Shown piece by piece: positions 9,543 through 18,124 of a stretch of DNA of 63,733 bases. Both the position numbers and the translations under genes were made by a program. The notes beneath the pieces were generated by a model. That model made no database searches. It was not told where the DNA came from and worked only from the letters and a program-made list of their open reading frames with translations. Where the stretch lies: assembly GCF_008801835.1 (NCBI RefSeq), contig NZ_VZOW01000030.1:1-63733 (forward strand), read 5' to 3'. Source of the stretch: Cupriavidus pauculus. Its GTDB lineage: Bacteria; Pseudomonadota; Gammaproteobacteria; Burkholderiales; Burkholderiaceae. Within the stretch, counting starts at the first letter, position 1. Every line of letters starts with the position of its first letter.

Positions 9543-9605
9543 TCCTGATGAGGTTGCAGGTGGGGCGTGGCGCGCGTGCGCGAGCTTGAGCGGCGAACGA
9601 CGCGA

Positions 9606-9642
9606 AGTTGTATGCAATCCGCCAACCCCGCTGCGGTGCGGA
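9606..9642 (+). other. Element shared with the sucA leader (possible RNA stem or operator)
   Basis: TTGTATGCAATCCGCCAACC (9608-9627) matches 18 of 20 bases at 21034-21053 upstream of sucA; the two preceding bases (AG) also match. In both copies TCCGC is followed by a complementary GCGGA (here 9618-9622 with 9638-9642). Function unknown; it could act as RNA or as a DNA operator (TTG-N4-CAA core). Confidence 0.45.
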
Positions 9643-9706
9643 CTTGTCCGCCGATGCACGCTTTTCGGGAAGTCCGGGCGATTACCGGCGGATGGGGGGC
9701 TTTCGT

Positions 9707-9722
9707 TGGCATGCTTTCTGCT
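9707..9722 (+). promoter_or_regulatory. Sigma-54 (RpoN) promoter of glnA
   Basis: TGGCATGCTTTCTGCT: GG at 9708-9709 and GC at 9720-9721 with the obligatory 10-bp spacing, close to consensus TGGCACG-N4-TTGCT. Predicted transcription start about 9733, roughly 90 nt before the glnA ATG. Confidence 0.75.
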
Positions 9723-9823
9723 AACATTCCTCGTCCCTTTTGGGGTGGTCTGGATCGAAGCAAAGATCGACCGCACCAACAATGGCTTTCTCAGACACAG
9801 CCTCGAATTTCCAGGAGATAGGC

Positions 9824-11239
9824 ATGGCGCACAGCGTTGCAGATGTGATGAAGCTCGTGAAGGAAAACGACGTCAAGTTCGTTGATTTCCGTTTCACGGA
9901 TACCAAGGGCAAGGAACAGCACGTGTCGGTTCCGACGTCGCACTTCGATGAAGACAAGTTCGAAAGCGGCCATGCCTTTGACGGTTCGTCCATCGCCGGC
10001 TGGAAGGGTATCGAAGCATCGGACATGCTGCTGATGCCGGATGCGGGCACCGCCCACATCGACCCCTTCTACGAAGAACCCACCCTGGTACTGACCTGCG
10101 ACGTGATCGAACCCTCGGATGGCAAGGGTTATGACCGCGACCCGCGTTCGATCGCCAAGCGCGCCGAAGCCTACCTGAAGAGCACCGGCCTGGGCGACAC
10201 CGCTTTCTTCGGTCCGGAACCCGAATTCTTCATCTTCGACGGCGTGACCTGGAACATCGACATGCAGGGTTGCTCGGTCAAGATCAACTCCGAAGAAGCA
10301 CCCTGGTCGTCGGGCAAGGAATTCGAGCATGGCAACAGCGGCCACCGTCCGGGCAAGAAGGGCGGCTACTTCCCGGTTGCGCCGATCGACACGTTCCAGG
10401 ACATGCGTTCGGAAATGTGCCTGATTCTGGAATCGCTGGGCATTCCGGTTGAAGTCCACCACCACGAAGTGGCTGGCCAGGGCCAGAACGAAATCGGCAC
10501 CAAGTTCAGCACGCTGGTGCAGCGCGCCGACTGGACGCAACTGCAGAAGTACGTGATCCAGAACGTCGCGCACACCTATGGCAAGACCGCCACGTTCATG
10601 CCGAAGCCGGTCGTGGGCGACAACGGTTCGGGCATGCACGTTCACCAGTCGGTCTGGAAGGACGGCCAGAACCTGTTCGCTGGCAACGGCTATGCCGGTC
10701 TGTCGGAATTCGCGCTGTACTACATCGGCGGCATCATCAAGCACGCTCGCGCGCTGAACGCCATCACCAACCCGGGCACGAACTCGTACAAGCGTCTGGT
10801 GCCGGGCTTCGAAGCGCCGGTGAAGCTGGCCTACTCGGCCCGCAACCGTTCGGCTTCGATCCGCATTCCGTACGTGGCGAATCCGAAGGGCCGCCGCATC
10901 GAAACGCGCTTCCCGGATCCGCTGATGAACCCGTACCTGGGCTTCTCGGCGCTGCTGATGGCCGGCCTGGACGGTGTGATGAACAAGATCCACCCGGGCG
11001 AAGCTGCCGACAAGAACCTGTACGATCTGCCGCCGGAAGAAGACGCAAAGATCCCGACCGTCTGCTCGAGCCTCGACCAGTCGCTGGAGTACCTGGACAA
11101 CGATCGTGAGTTCCTGACCCGCGGCGGTGTGTTCTCGAACTCGATGATCGATGCGTACATCGAACTGAAGATGGAAGAAGTCACGCGTTTCCGCATGACG
11201 ACGCACCCGATCGAGTTCGACATGTACTACTCGCTGTAA
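9824..11239 (+). CDS. glnA: Type I glutamine synthetase
   Basis: Catalyses ATP-dependent formation of glutamine from glutamate and ammonium; cytoplasmic dodecamer. 471 residues, a typical GSI length. The ATG at 9824 has AGGAGA about 6 bp upstream and gives the native N-terminus MAHSVADVMK. Signatures seen: FDGSSIAGWKGI, HHHEVAGQGQNEIG, NGSGMHVHQSVW and KNLYDLPPEE, where Tyr400 is the expected adenylylation target, marking the GlnE-regulated beta subclass. The upstream NtrC sites and sigma-54 promoter, and the downstream ntrB/ntrC pair, indicate classical nitrogen control. Confidence 0.98.
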   Translation: MAHSVADVMKLVKENDVKFVDFRFTDTKGKEQHVSVPTSHFDEDKFESGHAFDGSSIAGWKGIEASDMLLMPDAGTAHIDPFYEEPTLVLTCDVIEPSDGKGYDRDPRSIAKRAEAYLKSTGLGDTAFFGPEPEFFIFDGVTWNIDMQGCSVKINSEEAPWSSGKEFEHGNSGHRPGKKGGYFPVAPIDTFQDMRSEMCLILESLGIPVEVHHHEVAGQGQNEIGTKFSTLVQRADWTQLQKYVIQNVAHTYGKTATFMPKPVVGDNGSGMHVHQSVWKDGQNLFAGNGYAGLSEFALYYIGGIIKHARALNAITNPGTNSYKRLVPGFEAPVKLAYSARNRSASIRIPYVANPKGRRIETRFPDPLMNPYLGFSALLMAGLDGVMNKIHPGEAADKNLYDLPPEEDAKIPTVCSSLDQSLEYLDNDREFLTRGGVFSNSMIDAYIELKMEEVTRFRMTTHPIEFDMYYSL

Positions 11240-11289
11240 GCGCGCACGTGCGTTGCCAGGTTGTTGCCGGGCAACAGTTGCACCAGGAA

Positions 11290-11315
11290 GGGGCGGCCTC
11301 GGCTGTCCCTTTTTG
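11290..11315 (+). terminator. Intrinsic terminator after glnA
   Basis: GGGGCGGCC...GGCTGTCCC stem with two wobble pairs and a tight loop, then TTTTTGTTTT. It separates high-level glnA transcription from the downstream DUF4124-glnL-glnG genes. Confidence 0.7.
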
Positions 11316-11363
11316 TTTTGAAACGAAGTTGATCGCTAGAATGGGGATCTTTCCCTAACCGTC

Positions 11364-11948
11364 ATGTCGATGTTCATGGAAGCGATTTCTAGCAAGATTT
11401 TCGGCCGCATCGGCCCGGTGCTCCCGCACCAAATGCGCGTGGGATTCCCTGTTCTGGTGATGTCGGCGGCTTTGGCGCTGGCCGCGTGGAGCGCGCCGGC
11501 TGCCGCGCAGGCGTCCGATGTCTATATGTGCAAGGGCGCCAATGGCGTGCCGGAGTATCGCAACGGCAATCCGGGCAACAGCCGTGACTGCAAGAAGCTC
11601 AACCTGCCCGATGTGGTGACCGTGCCCGGCACGCGCAGCGGCCCCGCGGCGTCCGGCGCGGCCAAGTCCGCGGCCGTTTCGCCGGCGGCTTTTCCTCGTG
11701 TCGACAGCGCCACGCAGAAGAATCGCGACAGCGAACGCCGCGCGGTGCTCGAGCAGGAACTGCAGAGCGAGCAGGGCAAGCTTGCTGGCTTGCGGGCCGA
11801 ATACAACAACGGCGAACCCGAGCGCCAGGGAAATGAGCGCAATTATCAGAAATACCTGGATCGCACGGCCCGGCTGCGCGATGACATTACCCGCAGCGAG
11901 GCAAACGTGGCCTCGCTTCAGCGGGAGCTTTCGAATCTGAAGGACTAA
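11364..11948 (+). CDS. DUF4124-like exported protein
   Basis: A 194-residue protein with a hydrophobic signal segment (about residues 27-49, ending APAAAQA) and a DUF4124-type stretch (DVYMCKGANGVPEYRN) with cysteines at CK and DCKK. The C-terminal half is a charged coiled coil (QELQSEQGKLAGLRAEY; ANVASLQRELSNLKD). It sits between glnA and glnL, an arrangement I associate with Cupriavidus/Ralstonia. Probably periplasmic; function unknown. The start at 11364 gives a rather long n-region; an ATG at 11433 (MRVGFPVLVM) would give a more usual signal peptide. It is 6 bp from glnL, so probably co-transcribed with it. Confidence 0.75.
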   Translation: MSMFMEAISSKIFGRIGPVLPHQMRVGFPVLVMSAALALAAWSAPAAAQASDVYMCKGANGVPEYRNGNPGNSRDCKKLNLPDVVTVPGTRSGPAASGAAKSAAVSPAAFPRVDSATQKNRDSERRAVLEQELQSEQGKLAGLRAEYNNGEPERQGNERNYQKYLDRTARLRDDITRSEANVASLQRELSNLKD

Positions 11949-11954
11949 CAGCCC

Positions 11955-13118
11955 ATGCGTCGCCTTATCCGCGGAGTCTCGCGCAAAGTCACCGGTGTGG
12001 ATCGCAAGCCAGAGCCCGTCGGTCCGGACGAGGGCGATTCATACGTGCGGCCGCTTGGCGACGTGATCTTCCACCCCGGCCTCGATGTGGTGGCCAATCC
12101 TGTGCTGATGGTGCGCCAGCCCGGGCTGCGCGTGGTCTACGCCAACCCCGCTGCGGAGGCGAGCTTTGCCGTGTCGCGCAAGGCCATGGTGGAGCTCTCC
12201 CTACCTGATCTGTTCGGCGCGTCGGAAGAACTCGACACGATGATCGAGACCGTGATCGCGCGGCAGGTGGACGTGCGGCGTCAGGATCTGGTTCTGCGTC
12301 CGCCGCTGCAGGAACCGTTGCATGCGCATGTGGTGATCGGCGGCATCGAGGGGTTTTCCAGCATCGTGCTGGTCGAGATTCTGCTCAACGAGCAAAAGGT
12401 GCGCAGCGAGCGCGAAGAGCGAATTCTGGACCTGACGTCTGCCAACAAGGAACTGATCCGCAATCTGGCCCACGAGATCAAGAACCCGCTCGGCGGTATC
12501 CGCGGCGCGGCGCAGCTTCTGGAATTCGAGTTGCCGGAACGCGCCTTGCGCGAGTACACGCAGGTCATCATCAAGGAATCCGACCGGCTGCAAACGCTGG
12601 TAGATCGTCTGCTGGAACCGCACCGGCATCCCCACATCGTTTCCGAGCTCAACATTCACGAGGTGCTGGAGCGTGTGCGTTCGGTGGTGTTGGCCGAGTT
12701 TCCGAATGGGCTCGATATCGTTCGCGACTACGATGCGAGCCTGCCGGACCTGCGCGGCGATATGGAGCAGCTGATCCAGGCCGTGCTGAACATCGTGCAT
12801 AACGCCGCGCAGGCCTTGAGCGAGCGCATCGCAAATGGCGACGCGCAGATCGTGTTGCGTACCCGTGTGGCGCGTCAGGTCACGATTGCAAAGCGTTTGT
12901 ACAAGCTGGCATTGGATTTGCATGTGATAGACAACGGCCCGGGCATCCCCGAGGACATTCGTGAACGCATCTTCTATCCGTTGGTATCGGGCAGGGATGG
13001 CGGGAGCGGTCTCGGTCTCACACTCGCTCAAACCTTCGTGCAGCAGCACGAGGGCTTGATCGAATGCGAGAGCCGGCCGGGCTGTACCGACTTCCGTATC
13101 CTGTTGCCGCTGCATTGA
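11955..13118 (+). CDS. glnL: Nitrogen regulation sensor histidine kinase NtrB
   Basis: Cytoplasmic two-component kinase (387 residues) that phosphorylates or dephosphorylates NtrC under PII control. An N-terminal PAS domain (about residues 40-150) precedes the H-box LAHEIKNPLGGIRGA with phospho-acceptor His173, then the N-box (HNAAQAL), DNGPGIPEDIRERIFYPLVSG and GSGLGLTLAQ ATP-lid motifs. No membrane segment, as expected. It ends about 54 bp before the glnG start, in an operon with it. Confidence 0.96.
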   Translation: MRRLIRGVSRKVTGVDRKPEPVGPDEGDSYVRPLGDVIFHPGLDVVANPVLMVRQPGLRVVYANPAAEASFAVSRKAMVELSLPDLFGASEELDTMIETVIARQVDVRRQDLVLRPPLQEPLHAHVVIGGIEGFSSIVLVEILLNEQKVRSEREERILDLTSANKELIRNLAHEIKNPLGGIRGAAQLLEFELPERALREYTQVIIKESDRLQTLVDRLLEPHRHPHIVSELNIHEVLERVRSVVLAEFPNGLDIVRDYDASLPDLRGDMEQLIQAVLNIVHNAAQALSERIANGDAQIVLRTRVARQVTIAKRLYKLALDLHVIDNGPGIPEDIRERIFYPLVSGRDGGSGLGLTLAQTFVQQHEGLIECESRPGCTDFRILLPLH

Positions 13119-13172
13119 CCGCCGTACGATTTGGCCGATGCGGCAGGCGTGGCGGGTAGCACGGGAGACCAC

Positions 13173-14756
13173 ATGACACCGAGCAGACAAGCGACGCACA
13201 TGAAGCCGATCTGGATAGTCGACGACGATCAATCAATCCGCTGGGTCCTGGAAAAGGCCCTTGCCCGTGAAAGCCTGCTCTCCCGCAGTTTTACCAATGT
13301 GCGCGACGTGCTCGCGGCATTGGAAGACGATGAGCCGCAGGTCCTGATTTCCGATATCCGCATGCCGGGCGGATCCGGCCTCGATTTGCTGCAGGCCATC
13401 AAGGCGCGCCATCCCGGCCTGCCGGTCATCGTGATGACTGCGTACTCCGATCTGGACAGCGCAGTGGCGGCATTTCAGGGCGGTGCGTTTGAATACCTGG
13501 CCAAGCCGTTCGATGTCGACAAGGCCGTCGAATTGATTCGCCGCGCGCTCGAGGAGAGTCTGCGCGAAGAGGAAATGGACGACCGGCTAGTCGATGCGCC
13601 CGAGATCCTGGGCCAGGCGCCCGCGATGCAGGACGTGTTCCGCGCGATCGGACGTCTGTCGCAATCGAATGTGACGGTGATGATCACGGGCGAATCCGGG
13701 ACCGGCAAGGAACTCGTCGCGCGCGCGCTGCACAAGCACAGTCCGCGCGCCAATGGGCCCTTCATTGCACTGAACACGGCCGCCATTCCCAAGGATCTGC
13801 TCGAGTCCGAACTGTTCGGCCACGAGCGCGGCGCATTCACCGGCGCACAGACGATGCGCCGCGGTCGTTTCGAACAAGCCGAAGGCGGCACGCTGTTTCT
13901 CGACGAAATCGGCGACATGCCGTTCGATCTGCAGACGCGGCTCCTGCGCGTGCTGTCGGATGGCAATTTCTATCGCGTCGGTGGCCACAACCCGTTGCGC
14001 GCCAATGTGCGAGTGATTGCCGCCACGCACCAGAATCTTGAGACGCGCGTGAAGGAGGGACTGTTCCGCGAGGACTTGTTCCACCGGCTCAACGTGATCC
14101 GGTTGCGCCTGCCACCGCTGCGCGAGCGGCCCGAGGACATTACGCTGCTGGCCCGGCATTTCCTGCAGAAAAGTGCCAAGGAACTGGGCGTCGAACCAAA
14201 ACGCATGTCCGACGACGCGCTCGGTTATGTCAGCACGCTGCCGTTCCCGGGCAATGTGCGACAGCTCGAAAACCTCTGCAACTGGCTCACCGTGATGGCG
14301 CCGGCGCAGACGATCGAAGTCAAGGATCTGCCGCGCGAGATGATCGACGCAGGACATGGCGACAGCCTGTCGGTAGCGCGTCCGATCAATGATCCGCGTC
14401 CGGGCGCTCCCGAGTACGATGCGCCGGATGCGGCCGACTACGCCATGAATGCGGGCGAGGGCGATACGATGCTCGCCACGCGTCCGCCGGTGGTCGCGCC
14501 GGCTGCGGCGGTGGCGCCTGCCTATGCCGCGGCTGCGCTTTCCCAAAGCTGGGAAAACCTGCTCGCAGGCGAAGCGAAGACCATGCTTGAATCGGGACAG
14601 ACGGAAGTCATGGATGTGCTGACGCGACGCTTCGAGAAAGCGGTGCTGGAAGCCGCGCTTGGCGTGACGCGGGGCCGCCGTGTCGAGGCCGCGACGCGTC
14701 TTGGCATCGGTCGCAATACGATCACTCGCAAGCTGCAGGAGCTCGGCTTCGATTGA
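13173..14756 (+). CDS. glnG: Nitrogen regulation response regulator NtrC
   Basis: Sigma-54-dependent activator, 527 residues from the ATG at 13173, which has GGGAG five bases upstream; an internal ATG at 13200 (MKPIWIVDD) aligns with the E. coli start and is the alternative. Receiver domain with phospho-Asp in ISDIRMPGGSG (Asp61), central AAA+ domain with GESGTGKE, GAFTGA (sigma-54 contact) and the sensor region, then an Ala/Pro-rich linker of about 90 residues and a C-terminal Fis-type HTH (EAATRLGIGRNTITRKLQEL). It should bind the tandem sites upstream of glnA. Confidence 0.96.
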   Translation: MTPSRQATHMKPIWIVDDDQSIRWVLEKALARESLLSRSFTNVRDVLAALEDDEPQVLISDIRMPGGSGLDLLQAIKARHPGLPVIVMTAYSDLDSAVAAFQGGAFEYLAKPFDVDKAVELIRRALEESLREEEMDDRLVDAPEILGQAPAMQDVFRAIGRLSQSNVTVMITGESGTGKELVARALHKHSPRANGPFIALNTAAIPKDLLESELFGHERGAFTGAQTMRRGRFEQAEGGTLFLDEIGDMPFDLQTRLLRVLSDGNFYRVGGHNPLRANVRVIAATHQNLETRVKEGLFREDLFHRLNVIRLRLPPLRERPEDITLLARHFLQKSAKELGVEPKRMSDDALGYVSTLPFPGNVRQLENLCNWLTVMAPAQTIEVKDLPREMIDAGHGDSLSVARPINDPRPGAPEYDAPDAADYAMNAGEGDTMLATRPPVVAPAAAVAPAYAAAALSQSWENLLAGEAKTMLESGQTEVMDVLTRRFEKAVLEAALGVTRGRRVEAATRLGIGRNTITRKLQELGFD

Positions 14757-14775
14757 TCTGGGGCCGTTGCCGGTT

Positions 14776-14805
14776 GCCCCTTGCCTCGTTGTGTAGGCGA
14801 GGGGC
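14776..14805. terminator. Hairpin between convergent glnG and HAD gene
   Basis: GCCCCTTGCCT / AGGCGAGGGGC, an 11-bp stem with one wobble and an 8-nt loop. No T-run follows on either strand, so it may be a transcript-end stabiliser rather than an intrinsic terminator. Confidence 0.45.
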
Positions 14806-14822
14806 GCGGCCCGCGCAATATA

Positions 14823-15626
14823 TCAGAAACCCTTGGCCCGCAGCACTCGCTCGGCCATCTCCGCGAATCCTTCCCCGCCGGCGGACTCGGTAATGTAAGC
14901 CGGCTTCTCCGGCAGCTTGTCGAGGATGTCCCGCACGTTCGCCACGCCGACCGACAACGGGAAATGCCCGAACATCGCCACATCATTGGCCGAATCGCCG
15001 ATGAACAGCCATTCGTCGCGACTGGCGTCGATGTCATCCCCCAGTAGTTCCTTGACGCACAGTCGGCTCATCGACAACTTGTCGTGCCGGCCAAACCAGC
15101 CGTTGACGTGAATCGAGCTGACCGTCGCGGTCATGCCGGCGCTGCGCATCATGGCAGCGATACGGTCGACCGCCGCTTGCGGAAGCGGTGTCACGTCTTC
15201 CGCGTGATCGATCGCGAGGTCCGCCGCGTGCCACGCCTGGTCTGACGCCAGCGCGCTGCCAGGTACTTCGCGCAGGATTTCCTGGCCCAGCGCATGGATA
15301 CGGTAGAGGTTGGCGTCCCGGGTTGCTGCATCGTCCAGATAGCGTGTGACCAGCTTGCCATGGGTCAGATGCGAGTAGAACGCGCCGTTTTCGCCGATGA
15401 TCGCGTCAACGGGCCAGAGGCGCGTCAGGATTTCGGCCCAGGCGATGCAGCGCCCGGTGACCGGGATCACGTGCAGTCCGGCGCGTGACAGGCGGTCCAG
15501 CGCCAGATATGTCGATGCGGGCAAGCGGCCATCGGTGGTCAAGGTGCCGTCGATATCGGTCAGGATTCCCCGGACACGGCGCAGCGCGCCATCGGGCAAT
15601 GCGGAAAATGGGATCGGTTCGGTCAT
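14823..15626 (-). CDS. HAD-superfamily (type IIB) sugar-phosphatase-like hydrolase
   Basis: A 267-residue cytoplasmic phosphatase. HAD motif I is ILTDIDGTLTTDG (nucleophile in DIDGT), motif II VTGR, and motif IV GDSANDVAMF. A type IIB cap lies between (about residues 85-195). The family dephosphorylates sugar phosphates, mannosyl-3-phosphoglycerate or trehalose/sucrose phosphates; the substrate is not readable here. It is divergent from ugpB across 204 bp, so a link to glycerophosphate metabolism is possible but only by position. Confidence 0.85.
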   Translation of the reverse strand: MTEPIPFSALPDGALRRVRGILTDIDGTLTTDGRLPASTYLALDRLSRAGLHVIPVTGRCIAWAEILTRLWPVDAIIGENGAFYSHLTHGKLVTRYLDDAATRDANLYRIHALGQEILREVPGSALASDQAWHAADLAIDHAEDVTPLPQAAVDRIAAMMRSAGMTATVSSIHVNGWFGRHDKLSMSRLCVKELLGDDIDASRDEWLFIGDSANDVAMFGHFPLSVGVANVRDILDKLPEKPAYITESAGGEGFAEMAERVLRAKGF

Positions 15627-15741
15627 GGCGGCAAATTGTAGTCCCGGATGGCCAGCATGGGCCGATTGTCAGTCGTCAATATGCTGCAACATTCGCTTCT
15701 GCAAGGCGGGTTTGCCCGGTGTTCCGTGACAAGAGAGCGGC

Positions 15742-15758
15742 GTAACATCCCTGTCACA
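15742..15758 (+). promoter_or_regulatory. Possible Pho box upstream of ugpB
   Basis: GTAACA and GTCACA form a direct repeat with 11-bp period (15742-15747, 15753-15758), the spacing of PhoB half-sites; the second unit reads CTGTCAC. A third unit is poor. E. coli ugp is PhoB-controlled, so location is apt, but the match is weak. Confidence 0.4.
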
Positions 15759-15830
15759 AAAAATGCATACAGTCGGTCGCTTTTTCAAAAAAATCGTCGG
15801 ACCGAAGTTACAGCCTCAGGAGAAAATCCC

Positions 15831-17141
15831 ATGTCGTTTCCACGCTTCGCATTGAAGTTCGCCGCAGTGGCCAGTCTTGCGCTGGCCGGTACAGCCCACG
15901 CGGCTGTTGAGATTCAGTGGTGGCACGCCATGCAGGGCGCGCTGAACGACAAGGTCAACGAGATCGCCAACAAGTTCAACGCCAGCCAGTCCGATTACAA
16001 GATCGTGCCGGTCAACAAGGGCAATTACGACGAGACGATGGCCGCCGGCATTGCGGCGTTCCGCGCCGGCGGCGCGCCGGCAATCCTGCAGGTGTTCGAG
16101 GTCGGCACCGCGACGATGATGAGCGCGAAAGGCGCCATCAAGCCGGTTTCGGTGGTCATGAAGGAAGCCGGCGAGAAATTCGACCAGAAGGCGTATATCC
16201 CGGCAGTGGCTGGTTACTACACGTCGTCGAAGGGCGAGATGCTGTCGTTCCCGTTCAACAGCTCGACCACGGTCTTCTATTACAACAAGGACGCATTCAA
16301 GAAGGCCGGACTTTCCGCGCCGCCGAAGACCTGGCCCGAAGTCATGCAGTATTCGGCCAAGCTCAAGGCATCGGGCACGAATTGCGCCTACACCACCGAC
16401 TGGCAAAGCTGGGTGCATCTGGAGAGCTTCTCGGCCTGGCACAACACCCTGTTTGCCAGCAAGAACAACGGTTTTGGCGGCACCGACGCGCGACTGGTAT
16501 TCAATAGTCCGCTGCATGTGAAGCACATCACCAATCTGCAGGAAATGGTCAAGAAGGGCTATTTCAGCTACGGCGGCCGCAAGTCGGAGTCTCAGGCCAA
16601 GTTCTATAACGGTGAATGCGCAATGTTCACGGGCTCGTCGGCTTCGCTGGCGAATATCCGCAAGAACGCGAAGTTCCAGTTTGGCGTTTCGCAGTTGCCG
16701 TATTACCCGGACGTTGCCGGCGCGCCGCAGAACACTATTATCGGCGGCGCCTCGCTGTGGGTAATGGGCGGCAAGAAGGCGGAAGAATACAAGGGCGTTG
16801 CCAAGTTCTTCACGTTCCTGTCGCAACCGGAAATTCAGTCCGACTGGCACCAGGCTACCGGCTACTTGCCGGTCACGATGGCTGCTTATGAGCTGACCAA
16901 GAAGTCCGGCTATTACGAAAAGAACCCGGGTGCCGACGTGTCGGTCGAGCAAATGGTGGTGAAGACCACGGACAAATCCCGTGGCGTGCGCCTCGGTAAT
17001 CTCGTGCAGATCCGCACCATCGTCGACGAGGAACTCGAGTCGGTGTGGGCAGGCAAGAAGGAGCCGAAAGCAGCGCTCGATGCGGCCATCGCGCGTGGCA
17101 ACGAGCAACTGGAACGCTTCCAGAAGACCGCAAGGGAATAA
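15831..17141 (+). CDS. ugpB: sn-Glycerol-3-phosphate ABC transporter, periplasmic binding protein
   Basis: Binds sn-glycerol-3-phosphate and glycerophosphodiesters in the periplasm and delivers them to UgpAE. 436 residues; the ATG at 15831 follows CAGGAGA and opens a signal peptide cleaved near GTAHAA. The mature start EIQWWHAMQGALNDKV is characteristic of UgpB within the extracellular solute-binding family 1. First gene of ugpB-ugpA-ugpE-ugpC-ugpQ. A stable hairpin separates it from ugpA, which fits a need for more binding protein than permease. Confidence 0.95.
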   Translation: MSFPRFALKFAAVASLALAGTAHAAVEIQWWHAMQGALNDKVNEIANKFNASQSDYKIVPVNKGNYDETMAAGIAAFRAGGAPAILQVFEVGTATMMSAKGAIKPVSVVMKEAGEKFDQKAYIPAVAGYYTSSKGEMLSFPFNSSTTVFYYNKDAFKKAGLSAPPKTWPEVMQYSAKLKASGTNCAYTTDWQSWVHLESFSAWHNTLFASKNNGFGGTDARLVFNSPLHVKHITNLQEMVKKGYFSYGGRKSESQAKFYNGECAMFTGSSASLANIRKNAKFQFGVSQLPYYPDVAGAPQNTIIGGASLWVMGGKKAEEYKGVAKFFTFLSQPEIQSDWHQATGYLPVTMAAYELTKKSGYYEKNPGADVSVEQMVVKTTDKSRGVRLGNLVQIRTIVDEELESVWAGKKEPKAALDAAIARGNEQLERFQKTARE

Positions 17142-17169
17142 GCCGGCGGGCAGCTGCCCCGGGGCTGAG

Positions 17170-17196
17170 GCGGGCGGCGGGATAACCGTCGCCCGC
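17170..17196 (+). repeat. Intercistronic hairpin between ugpB and ugpA
   Basis: GCGGGCGGCGG / CCGTCGCCCGC, an 11-bp stem (one wobble) with a GATAA loop. It is the kind of element that protects upstream binding-protein mRNA or attenuates read-through to permease genes. Confidence 0.7.
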
Positions 17197-17228
17197 TTGC
17201 ATTTGTTTGTGTTAGCGGAATCCTGATA

Positions 17229-18110
17229 ATGGAAAAGCGCGTCGTATTCCGGTCGCCGTGGTTGCCGTATCTGCTGGTCATGCCGCAGATCGTCATCACG
17301 CTGGTCTTCTTCTTTCTGCCCGCCGGGCAGGCGTTGTGGCAGTCGATGCTGCAGCAGGATGCCTTCGGCATCAATCTCGACTTCGTCGGAGCGGACAATT
17401 TCATGGCGCTCTGGAACGATCCGAATTACCTGGAGTCGTTTCAGGTCACTGCGATATTCGCGATCGGCGTAACCGTGGTCGGGCTGTCGGTGGCGCTGTT
17501 GCTGGCCTATTTTGCCGACCGCGTGGTGCGTGCGGCCACCGGCTACAAGACGTTGCTGATCTGGCCGTATGCGGTGGCACCGGCCGTGGCGGGCGTGTTG
17601 TGGATGTTTATGTTCAACCCCACGCTCGGTGTCGTGTCGTACGCGCTGCGCACGATGGGCGTGGACTGGAATTATCTGCTCGACAGCAAGCAGGCCCTGG
17701 CATTGGTGATATTGGCAGCAGCGTGGAAGCAGATCAGCTACAACTTCCTGTTCTTCCTGGCGGGCCTGCAAAGTATTCCGAAATCGCTCATCGAGGCGGC
17801 GGCCATTGACGGCGCAGGCCCTTGGAAGCGTTTCTGGTCGATCATTTTCCCGCTGCTTTCGCCGACGACGTTTTTCCTGCTGGTCATCAATATCGTCTAC
17901 GCGTTCTTCGACACCTTTGCAATCATCGATGCGGTGACGCACGGCGGGCCGTTCAACTCAACCAACACGCTGGTCTACAAGGTGTTCCATGACGGCTTTC
18001 GCGGCATGGATATCGGTGGGTCGGCGGCGCAGTCGGTGGTGCTGATGGTGATCGTGATCGCGCTGACCGTGGTGCAGTTCCGATTCGTGGAACGCAAGGT
18101 CCAGTACTGA
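17229..18110 (+). CDS. ugpA: Glycerol-3-phosphate ABC transporter permease UgpA
   Basis: A 293-residue inner-membrane permease of the MalF class with six predicted transmembrane segments. The EAA loop reads EAAAIDGAGPWKRFWSIIFPLL, the coupling helix that docks on UgpC. It pairs with UgpE to form the channel. It starts 87 bp after ugpB beyond the hairpin, and ugpE follows 14 bp later. Confidence 0.94.
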   Translation: MEKRVVFRSPWLPYLLVMPQIVITLVFFFLPAGQALWQSMLQQDAFGINLDFVGADNFMALWNDPNYLESFQVTAIFAIGVTVVGLSVALLLAYFADRVVRAATGYKTLLIWPYAVAPAVAGVLWMFMFNPTLGVVSYALRTMGVDWNYLLDSKQALALVILAAAWKQISYNFLFFLAGLQSIPKSLIEAAAIDGAGPWKRFWSIIFPLLSPTTFFLLVINIVYAFFDTFAIIDAVTHGGPFNSTNTLVYKVFHDGFRGMDIGGSAAQSVVLMVIVIALTVVQFRFVERKVQY

Positions 18111-18124
18111 CAGGAGGCAGTCAA

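Larger units (their letters stand above)
9311..9823. other. 513-bp intergenic control region of glnA
   Basis: No convincing gene. It contains the rhodanese promoter area (reverse), two NtrC-like sites (9496-9512, 9526-9542), an element also present upstream of sucA (9606-9642) and a sigma-54-type promoter (9707-9722), each listed separately. Confidence 0.8.
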
